A stretch of 64,000 nucleotides of DNA from Oceanobacillus piezotolerans (GCF_003665065.1 NZ_RCHR01000004.1:372001-436000); one strand, 5' to 3'; shown: positions 45,493 through 54,145, numbered from the stretch's first letter. Numbers and translations: made by a program. The notes: generated by a model from the sequence alone, not told the origin.

Positions 45493-46460
45493 GCTCCTAC
45501 TCTATTAATTACTGTTTTTAATCCGGATATATTAGCAATTTCTGTATCCCAATCTTTAATTTTAGACTTTGGTTTTGGATAACCTTTTGCATCAAGGAAC
45601 ACTAAGTCTTCTTTTTCAATAATGTTTTCAACAGGTAATTTTGCGAAAGTGTATACTTCTTCATTAAAATACAATTTGTTCCCTGTCGACTTAGTACATG
45701 AATTACTTAGAATAAATTGATTCGGGAGTAAATCCGTTGCTTCGTCATGATCTGTTGATGTAATTGAAATGATTTCTTTATCTTGTTGGATTTTTAAAAA
45801 TTCATCCTCATTACTAGCTGTTATTAAATTGAAATTGTAATGCATAAGAAGACTACTCACAACAACTTCTGGTACATCATAAACGAGTAGTGTCTTTAAA
45901 TTACTTTTTTTCCAAAATAGTAGAAATGGGCTTCTTGACCATTCTTCTAGAATGATTTCAACCTGTCTTTTCCCAATATATTTTTGAAAATTCAAGTAAT
46001 CTGCTGAATCGCTTGTTTCGAGTTGTTTAATTGTTCGATGTTCATTTAATATGTCATCAAAATACAGAAAACGAGATTCACCTTGCACAAATGCATCGTA
46101 TGCTCGTATTGAAATGGTATCAATCATTGGTTTTACAAGCATTTCTGACAAATTATTATGTAAATCTTCTACCACTAATTCTATATCTGATTGTCGTGGT
46201 GCAGACTCTTTATTATATAAAACAAAGTAAAAATTTTGGTCATGTGCCCCCATATTTTTAAGTTTCTCAATATGTTGCATTAACCAAATACTATTTGCAC
46301 CTTGAATGCTTAATAAGAAAATGGAAAAGTGTGGAATTCCCTCTACTGTCACTTCTTCATTTAGTGGATACCAATGTATCTTAAAAGGAAGGCTTTGATC
46401 AATAAAGGATAAAAAACTTTCATAAGTAGTTTCTTGTAAAGAATAAATATGTAATCGCAT
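45480..46460 (-). CDS. Unknown protein between the two dynamin-like genes
   Basis: This 326-residue soluble protein shows alternating strands and helices (HIYSLQETTYESFLSF, FSIFLLSIQGANSIWLMQHI, NFYFVLYNKE). A second half (LKTLLVYDVPEVVVSSLLMHYNFNLITAS) looks Rossmann- or receiver-like. No nucleotide-binding motif is visible. It lies 16 bases after the small dynamin gene and overlaps the large one by 13 bases, so it belongs to the complex or its control. I do not recognise a family. Confidence 0.7.
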   Translation of the reverse strand: MRLHIYSLQETTYESFLSFIDQSLPFKIHWYPLNEEVTVEGIPHFSIFLLSIQGANSIWLMQHIEKLKNMGAHDQNFYFVLYNKESAPRQSDIELVVEDLHNNLSEMLVKPMIDTISIRAYDAFVQGESRFLYFDDILNEHRTIKQLETSDSADYLNFQKYIGKRQVEIILEEWSRSPFLLFWKKSNLKTLLVYDVPEVVVSSLLMHYNFNLITASNEDEFLKIQQDKEIISITSTDHDEATDLLPNQFILSNSCTKSTGNKLYFNEEVYTFAKLPVENIIEKEDLVFLDAKGYPKPKSKIKDWDTEIANISGLKTVINRVGACIQ

Positions 46461-46476
46461 TATAGCATTTTCTCCT

Positions 46477-47757
46477 TTATACCGATTTCAAAAATTTTTC
46501 TAACTGTAAAATGCCACTAGATTCTTCAAGAATATCAACGTGTTCTTCCTTAAAGCTACGACCACTAATTACCCACTCTCCATCCGTTACATATATTAAA
46601 GGGTCTTTTTTTAATGCTAATAGATCAATCTCACCTTTTTTGTATAGACGTGCTTTTAGCGCTAAGTAAGCTGAAACGTAAAAAATCCCACCATGATGGA
46701 CCTTACGACTTAATGTATTGTTAAACTCTTTATGTAGTTTATCTCTGTCTTCCTTCGATTTTACTAAATCCATTTTATTCATAACAAAAATGCATGGTTT
46801 TTGATATTTTTGTTGCCATTCTACAATCTTTCTAGTATATGGTTCGAATCCAAGTTGTGTTGGATTTAACAAGTAAATAATATAGTCCAAATTTTTGATC
46901 ATACTTTCCGTAATCTCATCATGCTCAAAGAATTTCCCGAACAAGCCAGGTGTATCTACAAAAGTTATTTGTTTTAATTTTAAATTATTTATTGTTGTAT
47001 CTATCAAGTGACTTCCTTTTTCATTCAATGTACTTAAATTGGAAAGTCTCTCTTTAAAATTCAACTCATTTTTATATCTTTCTATAGTAAACATCGTTGG
47101 ATTTTCTTTCTTCAACCAATAATCCTCATTATGTGTTATCGTTGTGATTTTAGCTGTTTTCACTAAAATATCTTCTTGTAACAAGTTTAGTTGAAGTAAG
47201 CTATTGATTAATGCAGATTTTCCATAAGTGAAAGGACTGATAACACCGATTCTTTTGGTCTTTTTCTTATTAAACAAATGTTGATCAATAGCATTATGAT
47301 ACATACGAATCAAATTAGACTTTACTTTAGGAGAAATCGTAACTCTTTCACTTAAATAATCCTCAACGATATATTTCAATTTTTTGTTTTTATCAGATTC
47401 ATATAGGAGCAACTTAAATGTCTTTTCCGTTTCTTTTGAAAGATCAATTATGCCGAGATTCAATTTTTCTTCTATTTCAAGCGACTCATTAGCTTGGAAC
47501 CATTTTTTTATAGACTTTCTATTTATTCGAGAGTCCTTTTGAATTAAAAGGTATTTGCGGATCCACTCAGCACGATTTCTAGGAGAAGCCCAATTGTCCT
47601 TAATAATTACAACCCTATCATTATTTTCACCAATAATATCTTTAATAATAAAATAAACTAAATTGTCTCTTTGTAATTCGAATAAAGTACTTTTAGAATT
47701 ATTAGTTTTTAAAAAAATTTGTATTAGGCCCAATGTTTTAATTTTATCTAGTTTCAT
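46477..47757 (-). CDS. Dynamin-like GTPase (small), first gene of the operon
   Basis: This 426-residue protein has a helical N-terminal ~165 residues and a dynamin-type GTPase domain: SPFTYGKSA (174-182, an unusual Tyr in the P-loop), TAKITT switch region, VDTPGLFGKF (267-276) and MNKMD G4. It ends soon after the GTPase domain, so it lacks the long stalk of the 706-residue partner. This large/small pairing resembles bacterial dynamin pairs. A TATAAT lies only 14 bases before the ATG and AAAGG is 17 bases away, so the mRNA may be nearly leaderless. Confidence 0.82.
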   Translation of the reverse strand: MKLDKIKTLGLIQIFLKTNNSKSTLFELQRDNLVYFIIKDIIGENNDRVVIIKDNWASPRNRAEWIRKYLLIQKDSRINRKSIKKWFQANESLEIEEKLNLGIIDLSKETEKTFKLLLYESDKNKKLKYIVEDYLSERVTISPKVKSNLIRMYHNAIDQHLFNKKKTKRIGVISPFTYGKSALINSLLQLNLLQEDILVKTAKITTITHNEDYWLKKENPTMFTIERYKNELNFKERLSNLSTLNEKGSHLIDTTINNLKLKQITFVDTPGLFGKFFEHDEITESMIKNLDYIIYLLNPTQLGFEPYTRKIVEWQQKYQKPCIFVMNKMDLVKSKEDRDKLHKEFNNTLSRKVHHGGIFYVSAYLALKARLYKKGEIDLLALKKDPLIYVTDGEWVISGRSFKEEHVDILEESSGILQLEKFLKSV

Positions 47758-48000
47758 AGTAATACATTATACCTTTCTTAGTTCTAATAGTAGAATAGCA
47801 CAGTACTATATTACCATTTTTTCCAATTTATGTATGTACCTTATTATTTTTCTGAAAGGTCCATCTAACACAGAAACTTCTGGTAAGACCCTTCTAGAAC
47901 GTGAAAAGTTGATCTTTTTTCAATTCTACAGAGGATACCGCCTAGCAAAGATTTAACCTCATAGAGGAACCCACTTTCACAGCTTACCTGTTTGAAAATA

Positions 48001-48196
48001 CAATTTGATGATACAGCTTGGAATTCATTTTTCACGGATTTTGGATTATTAGAAGTTAAAGGTATAGATAGGGAGTTAGCATTAAAATTATTCAAATATG
48101 CAACCAATGAAACATTATCTGCTACTCCTAATGATATGAAGACTTACGTTCATATTTGCCGTGGAAATTATAAATCAGAACATCTAACGGAAGGAA
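48001..48196 (+). pseudogene. Fragment of a yxjG/yxjH-type methionine synthase gene
   Basis: These 196 bases correspond to 37447-37642 in the intact gene, with only scattered, mostly silent differences. They encode QFDDTAWNSFFTDFGLLEV through RGNYKSEHLTEG. The 5' and 3' parts of the gene are missing and the frame runs into unrelated sequence. B. subtilis has adjacent yxjG and yxjH paralogues, so this may be what is left of the second copy after island insertion, or a recombination footprint. Confidence 0.85.
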
Positions 48197-48452
48197 CTTC
48201 CTCGTATACCTACACTTCGGATAACTACTACTCTCCTTAAACGCCCTATGATAGGCATGAAAAAATATGAGTACTATTGAGAAGTTGAAGCTAGATGAAA
48301 TATGAAAAGGGATATTCTGTCTATTCAGTAGGATATCTCTCTTTAGTATATTTATTAGAGATGTTCTTGCATCCATTCCCCAGCAATCTTCCACATTCCT
48401 AAACGTTAATTCCTCACTCGTGTTTCAACTCCGATTCCAGCATTATTGAATC
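48197..48452. other. Intergenic region before the symporter gene
   Basis: No gene is seen. A hairpin-like GATATTCTG...CAGTAGGATATC lies at about 48311-48336 and may end upstream transcripts. Confidence 0.4.
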
Positions 48453-48498
48453 TTTTGTCAAAAATTGTCTTGACAAAAAATACTGGTTCATCTATATT
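48453..48498 (+). promoter_or_regulatory. SigA promoter with overlapping dyad before the symporter gene
   Basis: A consensus TTGACA (48470-48475), a 17-base spacer and TATATT (48493-48498) lie upstream of the symporter gene. A perfect dyad TTTTGTCA (48453-48460)/TGACAAAA (48471-48478) overlaps the -35 element and would be a good operator for a repressor. Confidence 0.72.
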
Positions 48499-48543
48499 AA
48501 CTATTAATCTTATGAAATTAGTTGGAATTACGAGGTGTTTTAT

Positions 48544-49767
48544 ATGAAACTATCAACCAAAATTACGGTCAGTTTACTACTCGGTATCATTGCAGGAATT
48601 ATTCTTAATCTCTTTTTCCCAAATATTGTTCCAAATTTGGACCAATATGTATTATCGCCATTAGGGGCAATATTTTTAAGAAGTATTCAGTTTGTGGTTG
48701 TACCAATTGTCTTTACTTCACTGATTGTTGGTTTTACAAGTATTAAAAACCCGGAGAAAGTCGGACGGCTTACTGGGAAATTATTATCTTTATATATTGT
48801 AACGAACTTAGTTGCTCTTGTAATTGGGATTGCAACTGCTGCCATCTTAAAGCCTGGCAACTCCGTAAGTAACATTGGTGAATTAAGCAAGCAAGAAGCA
48901 CCTGAAAGTCAAGGAATCATAGATTGGCTGGTCTCCATCATTCCAACAAATCCATTTGAATCTTTTTCTTCTGGGAACTTATTGCAAATTATCTTCACAG
49001 CCATTCTGATCATCATTGGTATTCGTCTTGCTGGAGAAAAGGCAAATCCATTTATAACCTTTGTAGAAAGCTTTCATGAGATTGTTGGAAAAATCACATC
49101 CGTAGTCTTGAAACTTTCACCAATTGGGGTTTTTGCCCTCATTTGTTCGATCATTGCAACCCAAGGAATCGAACTTGTTCAAAACTTAATTATGTATATT
49201 ATTGGTTTAATTCTAGCAGTTATCGTGATGATTTTTGTTTATTTCTTATTCTTAAGCCTAATGAAGATTTCTCCCATACGTTTTTGGAAAAGCTTCCTGC
49301 CAGCTTTCGGTATTGCGTTTGGTACATCAAGCTCCAATGCGGCTTTACCAGTTGCAATCGAAAATGCTCAGGGTCCATTTAAGATGAAAAAGGAAATAGC
49401 TAGTTTTGCCATTTCTTTAGGAACGGCATTAAAACGAGATGGTGCCTGCATCATGCAAGGTTTTAACGCCCTATTTGTTGCACAGCTTTTCAATGTAGAG
49501 ATCACACCTACTCTCATTATTAGCATTATGGTTAGTACGGTTATTGTCTCCTTTAGTACAGCAGGTGTTCCCGGTGCTGGAATCATTATGATGTCAACCG
49601 TTTTAACCGCTGCAGGGCTGCCGTTAGAAGGAATCGCCATCGTAGCAGGTATCGATCGCCTAACCGAGGGATTCAGAACACTATTAAATGTTCTTGGCAA
49701 TACAGCCAATGCGGCAATGCTTGATAAATGGGAGCCAACTGCAGAACAAGATAAAGCAACAGCATAA
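48544..49767 (+). CDS. Dicarboxylate/glutamate:cation symporter (DAACS family)
   Basis: This membrane protein of 407 residues imports acidic amino acids or C4-dicarboxylates with Na+ or H+. It has about eight hydrophobic helices. The re-entrant hairpin motif SSNAALP (FGTSSSNAALPVAIE) is present. The second half has GTALKRDGACIMQG, AGVPGAG and a late DRLTEGFRTLLNVLGN motif. The usual (D/N)xxR(T/M) substrate site appears as DRLTEGFRT. The ATG at 48544 follows GAGGTG; the GTG nine bases earlier is inside that ribosome site. It is a single-gene unit with its own promoter and terminator. Confidence 0.9.
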   Translation: MKLSTKITVSLLLGIIAGIILNLFFPNIVPNLDQYVLSPLGAIFLRSIQFVVVPIVFTSLIVGFTSIKNPEKVGRLTGKLLSLYIVTNLVALVIGIATAAILKPGNSVSNIGELSKQEAPESQGIIDWLVSIIPTNPFESFSSGNLLQIIFTAILIIIGIRLAGEKANPFITFVESFHEIVGKITSVVLKLSPIGVFALICSIIATQGIELVQNLIMYIIGLILAVIVMIFVYFLFLSLMKISPIRFWKSFLPAFGIAFGTSSSNAALPVAIENAQGPFKMKKEIASFAISLGTALKRDGACIMQGFNALFVAQLFNVEITPTLIISIMVSTVIVSFSTAGVPGAGIIMMSTVLTAAGLPLEGIAIVAGIDRLTEGFRTLLNVLGNTANAAMLDKWEPTAEQDKATA

Positions 49768-49790
49768 CTTTTTATTATAAATAAACGCCA

Positions 49791-49851
49791 AAAGGGCGGT
49801 TCTTGGCTTCATCTTATTTTCAAAATGAAGCGAAAGAACCACCCTTTTTTT
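49791..49851 (+). terminator. Terminator of the symporter gene
   Basis: A long stem (AAGGG-GGTTCTT / AAGAACC-CCCTT with an inner CTTCAT.../ATGAAG part) ends in seven Ts, 25 bases after the stop codon. Confidence 0.88.
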
Positions 49852-49952
49852 AACCTCAGTATATTTGCCTAAGAAATTTAATCGTACAAACTTCACATTT
49901 TAAAAAGCTTCATAAGATACAGTGTACACATTATAAAGGAGGTATTTTTTTT

Positions 49953-50219
49953 GTGAGCTTTCAAGAATTTAATCCAGAAGAATCATTTTCCCAAAAAAAT
50001 CAACAAGAGTTTGGAAACGAATTAGAGCAAGAAGAAAGACAATTCCCAACACAAACAGGCTACTACCCGTATCCGTATCCTAGACCAAGACCATACCCAT
50101 ATTATCCTTATTATCATCATTACCCGCATTATCATCATTACCCTCATTATCATCATTACCCACATTATCCACACTACCATGGACATGGATATGGTTGGGG
50201 TTATGGTGCAGGATATTAA
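49953..50219 (+). CDS. His/Tyr/Pro-rich small protein, possible coat-type protein
   Basis: This 88-residue protein starts at GTG after a perfect AAAGGAGGT. The first ~35 residues are acidic and Gln-rich. The rest is made of YPYPxP repeats and three copies of YHHYPH, ending in HGYGWGYGAGY. Such His/Tyr-rich repeats occur in spore coat and other surface proteins of Bacillaceae and can bind metals or be cross-linked. No sporulation promoter is obvious. Coat function is a guess from composition. Confidence 0.7.
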   Translation: MSFQEFNPEESFSQKNQQEFGNELEQEERQFPTQTGYYPYPYPRPRPYPYYPYYHHYPHYHHYPHYHHYPHYPHYHGHGYGWGYGAGY

Positions 50220-50266
50220 TAGGAATTTAGCATTTTAATATAAGATTGATAGCACAAAAGCACATA

Positions 50267-50313
50267 GGGTCAGTCCGCCTCACTGAGCCTTTAGTTCAGT
50301 GGGGGACTGACCC
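50267..50313 (+). repeat. GC-rich hairpin of the dispersed GGGTCAGTCC family
   Basis: Arms GGGTCAGTCC-CCTCACTGA and TCAGTG-GGGGACTGACCC lie 47 bases after the small protein's stop and can serve as its terminator. Related pieces occur at 3090, 38011 and 53103. Confidence 0.65.
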
Positions 50314-50408
50314 ATAAACCCTACCCATTAATTAACACTTCAACATCTAATAATTAGAATTATAATAAAGTATCATGTAGAGTATAAATAGAATTATAAT
50401 AAAATAAA

Positions 50409-50527
50409 GGATGAGTGCTGGAACACTCATCCTAAGCAACATACATGCCGCTAAATAGCGGCTGGCATAGGTAAACATTTATAGAAATAGCTCACCTTAC
50501 ATGGCAGGCAGGGTGGCTATTTCTTTT
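50409..50527 (-). ncRNA. Cluster of three hairpins, possible relic of a type I toxin-antitoxin locus
   Basis: Three inverted repeats lie in tandem: GGATGAGTG/CACTCATCC (50409-50432), GCCGCTA/AGCGGC (50447-50462) and a terminator-like AGAAATAGC...GCTATTTCT (50483-50522) followed on the plus strand by TTTTTG. On the minus strand the bases just before this block encode SIVVYLNKKK and a stop, like the tail of small holin-like toxins of Firmicutes, which are typically followed by such a hairpin. The toxin's hydrophobic part is not recognisable, so the locus appears decayed. The assignment is tentative. Confidence 0.35.
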
Positions 50528-50659
50528 TGTTTAGATAGACGACAATGCTTCTATGCATAGAAATCCCGCCATAGACCTGCCTTCTCTTGACCCATCAAAT
50601 TCTCATGCAAATTTCCACGTTACTCCCGAGACCCCCACATCTCAGGCTAACACTAATAG

Positions 50660-52945
50660 TTACAGCCCATCTCCCACCACCCTAAAATGCCGCCATTCCT
50701 CTGGCAAAAGCGCCTGATACTTCGGCTGCAGAAATCGGTCATCGATGAGCAGAATGGTGCCTTTGTCGGACTCAGATCGAATAAGCCGTCCACCCGCCTG
50801 AAGAACCTTGTTCATGCCAGGATATACGTAGGCATAATCAAACCCGTTATGCCCGATGGATGTAAAATAATCCTTGATAATATCTCTTTCCATTCCAATT
50901 TGCGGTAGTCCCACTCCCACAATGATGACACCGTTCAACCGGTCTCCCTTTAGGTCGACTCCCTCGGAGAAGACACCTCCGAGTACAGCAAATCCTACCA
51001 GTCTTTCGTCTGCTTTCTCTTCAAATGCAGCCAGGAACTCCTCTCTCAGACTTTCCGACATTCCAGTACCCTGAATAATCGTCCTCACATCAGGAGCCAC
51101 CTCTCGAAAGGCGTCGTGCACAATATTCATATAGCTGTAGGAAGGGAAAAATACCAAGAAGTTTCCTTCCTGTTTATTCAAAACATCCTGGATAAAGCGT
51201 ACCATTGGGTGCAGCGTCTCTTTTCGGTCACGATAGCGGGTGGACAACGGCTGAATCAGGATCTCTGTATTCTCTCTTGCAAATGGAGAAGGAATAGATA
51301 GAACATAATCTTCCTTCTTTCCACCCAATAGATTTTTGTAGTAGTTTCCAGGTGCCAGGGTTGCTGAAAAGAAAATCTTGGCCCGAAACCCTTTTCCAAA
51401 CTGCTGTAAAAGATAGGACGGATCCAGGCAATAAAGCCTGATTGCTACCTCTTTCTCCTCTATTTCCACATAGGTGACAAACCGTTCGTCATATAATCTG
51501 CAGATTTTTGCAAAGGCATCTGCCGCAAAATAGGCATCCAGCAGAATCTCACTGGCATCTTCATTGCGAATCAGTTCCATCTCCGCTTCCTCTGCAAAAT
51601 TCTCTACTAGTAAGGCAAGCTCCTCGTCCAGCTTCTTCTCTACAAAACTATCCTGCTTCCGTTTTCCTACCAGATGAACAATGATAGACTTTGCCGCTTC
51701 TGCTATGCTATCATTTCTTCCCTTATACTCCCGCTTCACCTCTACAAACATTTCCTTGTTCAGTTCTGCAGAGTACATGGTCCTGGCCCGATCAACTAGA
51801 TTATGTGCCTCATCAATCAAGAGAACGGTTTTCTTTTTCTGCTCTTCCAGCAGTCTCTTCAATGAAACCCTTGGATCAAAGACATAATTGTAATCACAGA
51901 TAACTGCATCTGCAGCATAGGCGAGGTCCAGCGAAAATTCAAAAGGACAAACGCGATGCTTGCGTGCATAAGATTCGATTACCGGTCTCGTCATCAACGA
52001 TTCATTTTCATAGATATCCAATATGGCAGTATTAATCCGGTCATAATATCCTTCTGCAAAAGGGCAATGCTCTGCCTTGCAAATGGTTTCCTCCTGAAAG
52101 CAGATTTTATCCTTTGCTGTAATCGTGACCACTTTCATGTCGAGTCCTTTATCTATTAACAGCCGATACGCATCCTCTGCCGCCGTTCTCGTAATCGTTT
52201 TGGCAGTTAGATAAAAAGAACGCTGGAGAAGCCCTTCCCCAACCGCTTTGACAGCTGGAAAAATAGTGGACATGGTCTTCCCAATTCCAGTAGAAGCCTT
52301 GGCAAAGAGCACTTTTTTATCCAAAATCGTCTTGTACACAGATCCCGCTAGTTTGCGCTGGCCCTCCCGATATGTTCCAAAAGGGAAAGCAAGCTCCTTG
52401 CTTGTGCTATCTCGATTTTTCTTATGCTCTATTAGCGCTTTCGCATATGGTACATACTTTCTGACTACATCGTGCACAAAGTCCTCAAGCTCCTGTCGGG
52501 ACATGCTGCGTCTGAACCTTTTCTGTTCTTCAGACTGCACCTGAACGTACGTCAACTGGATGTCAATTCTATCCAGCTCATGGTCATTGGCATAAATGTA
52601 TCCATAAAAGATAGCCTGTGCCCAGTGTACAGGATACGAATCCTCCTCTATCACCGTCAATGAACCCGAAGTCGATTTAATTTCATCAATCGTCACTAGG
52701 CCATCTTCGTCAAAAAGAAGACCATCACAGCGCCCGTCCACTTGTAAAATCATATCTTCATAAGGAATTTCCGTCTTTACGTACACTTCCTTTTGATCCT
52801 TTTCGTTATAGGTTTTCTGTATTTTTTGGTGCGTTTTTGTACCATCTGTTAAAGCAGTGGTGGTCCGGAATCCAGACACAATGTCCCCGCTTTTAAACAC
52901 ATATTCCACTAAATGTCGCACCGATATTTTTATCACATTCGTCAT
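50660..52945 (-). CDS. XPD/DinG-type DNA helicase with N-terminal Cas4-like nuclease domain
   Basis: This 761-residue protein fuses a PD-(D/E)XK domain (about 1-180; QVDGRCDGLLFDED, then VTIDEIKSTSG) to an XPD/Rad3-family helicase. The helicase has AKASTGIGKTMS near residue 220, four cysteines likely to hold an iron-sulfur cluster (KICFQEETICKAEHC and RVCPF), LLIDEAHN, SATLAPGNYY, and motif VI QAGGRLIR near 725. It probably acts in DNA repair or recombination. It is a single minus-strand gene, noticeably richer in G+C than the AT-rich genes on its left, which may reflect a separate origin. The partner, if any, is unknown. Confidence 0.85.
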   Translation of the reverse strand: MTNVIKISVRHLVEYVFKSGDIVSGFRTTTALTDGTKTHQKIQKTYNEKDQKEVYVKTEIPYEDMILQVDGRCDGLLFDEDGLVTIDEIKSTSGSLTVIEEDSYPVHWAQAIFYGYIYANDHELDRIDIQLTYVQVQSEEQKRFRRSMSRQELEDFVHDVVRKYVPYAKALIEHKKNRDSTSKELAFPFGTYREGQRKLAGSVYKTILDKKVLFAKASTGIGKTMSTIFPAVKAVGEGLLQRSFYLTAKTITRTAAEDAYRLLIDKGLDMKVVTITAKDKICFQEETICKAEHCPFAEGYYDRINTAILDIYENESLMTRPVIESYARKHRVCPFEFSLDLAYAADAVICDYNYVFDPRVSLKRLLEEQKKKTVLLIDEAHNLVDRARTMYSAELNKEMFVEVKREYKGRNDSIAEAAKSIIVHLVGKRKQDSFVEKKLDEELALLVENFAEEAEMELIRNEDASEILLDAYFAADAFAKICRLYDERFVTYVEIEEKEVAIRLYCLDPSYLLQQFGKGFRAKIFFSATLAPGNYYKNLLGGKKEDYVLSIPSPFARENTEILIQPLSTRYRDRKETLHPMVRFIQDVLNKQEGNFLVFFPSYSYMNIVHDAFREVAPDVRTIIQGTGMSESLREEFLAAFEEKADERLVGFAVLGGVFSEGVDLKGDRLNGVIIVGVGLPQIGMERDIIKDYFTSIGHNGFDYAYVYPGMNKVLQAGGRLIRSESDKGTILLIDDRFLQPKYQALLPEEWRHFRVVGDGL

Positions 52946-53102
52946 ATCATCACCACTTGATTTTCCTTACATTAAGTTTAGCAGTATTTTGAAGGATTAG
53001 GAAATACGAAGATGAAGCATAAGGAACGTTGGATCCCATTCTCCCTTTGAAGGTTTAACCTTTACTTGATATCACAATTTAATGATAGTTAACAAATGAA
53101 TC

Positions 53103-53126
53103 AACGAGGCGGGGACTGACCCTTAA
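53103..53126. repeat. Half-copy of the GAGGCGGGGACTGACCC repeat
   Basis: ACGAGGCGGGGACTGACCC matches the 3' arm of the dispersed GC-rich hairpin family but lacks the complementary 5' arm here. It probably marks a deletion or rearrangement within this 714-bp intergenic stretch. Confidence 0.45.
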
Positions 53127-53286
53127 TACCCAAGACACCAAGCTTTCGTAATAACTCATGTAGAGAGAAGGCCTGCTGTCTCTTCTGGTGTGACTATATT
53201 GTTTAGGTTTCATTATGGAATGAAAGTCTATTTAGTGGAGGAGTTCCGAGGATATATACAGTTGCAGCAGAGCTACTTACTTATCT

Positions 53287-53472
53287 CAACCCAAGGAAAA
53301 CAATGGTTATTCATTATTCCATTATATTAAAGGGAAGAATGGAAGTCGATGGGCGAAATTTATTCGAGAGACTGATACAGATCATATGTTAGTCGCTATT
53401 GATCCAGCTGAGTTTACACAGAAGGCCGTAGTTTGTATGTTTTATGGGGATGTTTTAGTTCCAGCCTTTTAA
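53287..53472 (+). pseudogene. Remnant of a transposase N-terminus (IS110-like)
   Basis: A 61-codon frame without a start ends at a stop in 53470-53472. It reads GRNGxxW-like KGKNGSRWAKFIRETDTDHM then LVAIDPAEFTQKAVVCMFYG, which resembles the first acidic (DEDD) motif region of IS110-type transposases, with VAID as the catalytic strand. Everything after about 60 residues is missing and no terminal repeats are seen. The family is tentative. Confidence 0.4.
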
Positions 53473-53611
53473 GTTTAACTGTTCTCATAAAAACAATGTT
53501 CCTCATAATAGCATGGGCTTAAACAAATTCCAAACATTAATTAATCTGAAGGGATTCGGGTTTCAAATGATGCAGATTTGGTACATACGTATCCTAAATA
53601 AGTGAAAGACT

Positions 53612-53653
53612 GAAAAAATCAGCAAAGTTTTGTAATTTAATCAGCCTTTTGCT
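53612..53653 (-). terminator. Terminator of the flavin reductase gene
   Basis: On the minus strand AGCAAA...TTTGCT encloses a loop of about 20 bases and is followed by GATTTTTT, directly after the flavin reductase gene. Confidence 0.55.
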
Positions 53654-53659
53654 TTAAAA

Positions 53660-54145
53660 TTAAGCCATAGTTTCTTGAAATTTAGGGTTTAGTTTCCCAC
53701 GATAAAAGAGAAGTGGTGTTTTAGATTCATCATAAGAGAAATCACCTACATCCCCTACAACAATAAGGTGATCGCCGCCTTCGTAAATTTCATAAACATG
53801 ACAGTGAATGGTTGCTAAATTGTCTGTTAACACCGGTACTCCCTCATCAGATAAAGAAATTGGAACATCTTTGAATTTATTTCCGCCTTTTTTTGCAAAA
53901 CCAAGACAAACCAACTCCTGTTTTTCTTGCAAGATATTAACTACAAAAGCATTTCCCTTTTTAATCGCTGGCAAACTGCTTGATCCTTTATCAATGCAGA
54001 ATAATATCTGCGCTGGGTCAAGGGACAGTGAAGAAAATGCATTTACTGTTAATCCTACAAAATTATCATTCTCATCCTTAGAAGTTATCACAGTCACTCC
54101 TGAGGCAAAATTACCCATCGCATTACGAAACTCTCTTACATCCAT
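53660..54145 (-). CDS. Flavin reductase (FMN-binding split-barrel type)
   Basis: This 161-residue enzyme belongs to the flavin reductase-like family: FRNAMGNFASGVTVITS at the start, GLTVNAFSSLSLDPAQILFCI, and GDHLIVVGDVGDF with PLLFYRGKL at the end. It uses NAD(P)H to make reduced FMN for a partner monooxygenase. Two LLM-type monooxygenases at 56315-57697 and 60532-61872 are obvious clients. It is the last minus-strand gene of the organosulfur cluster, separated from the symporter gene by 245 bases. Confidence 0.88.
   Translation of the reverse strand: MDVREFRNAMGNFASGVTVITSKDENDNFVGLTVNAFSSLSLDPAQILFCIDKGSSSLPAIKKGNAFVVNILQEKQELVCLGFAKKGGNKFKDVPISLSDEGVPVLTDNLATIHCHVYEIYEGGDHLIVVGDVGDFSYDESKTPLLFYRGKLNPKFQETMA

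Noticed and set aside
47992-48240. 82-codon frame after the dynamin operon as an independent gene
   Set aside because: Most of it is a 196-bp fragment of the yxjG gene; treated as a pseudogene fragment.
49981-50200. Repeated CATTATCATCATTACC units as a CRISPR or satellite
   Set aside because: They are codon repeats inside the His/Tyr-rich coding region and keep its reading frame; no spacers.
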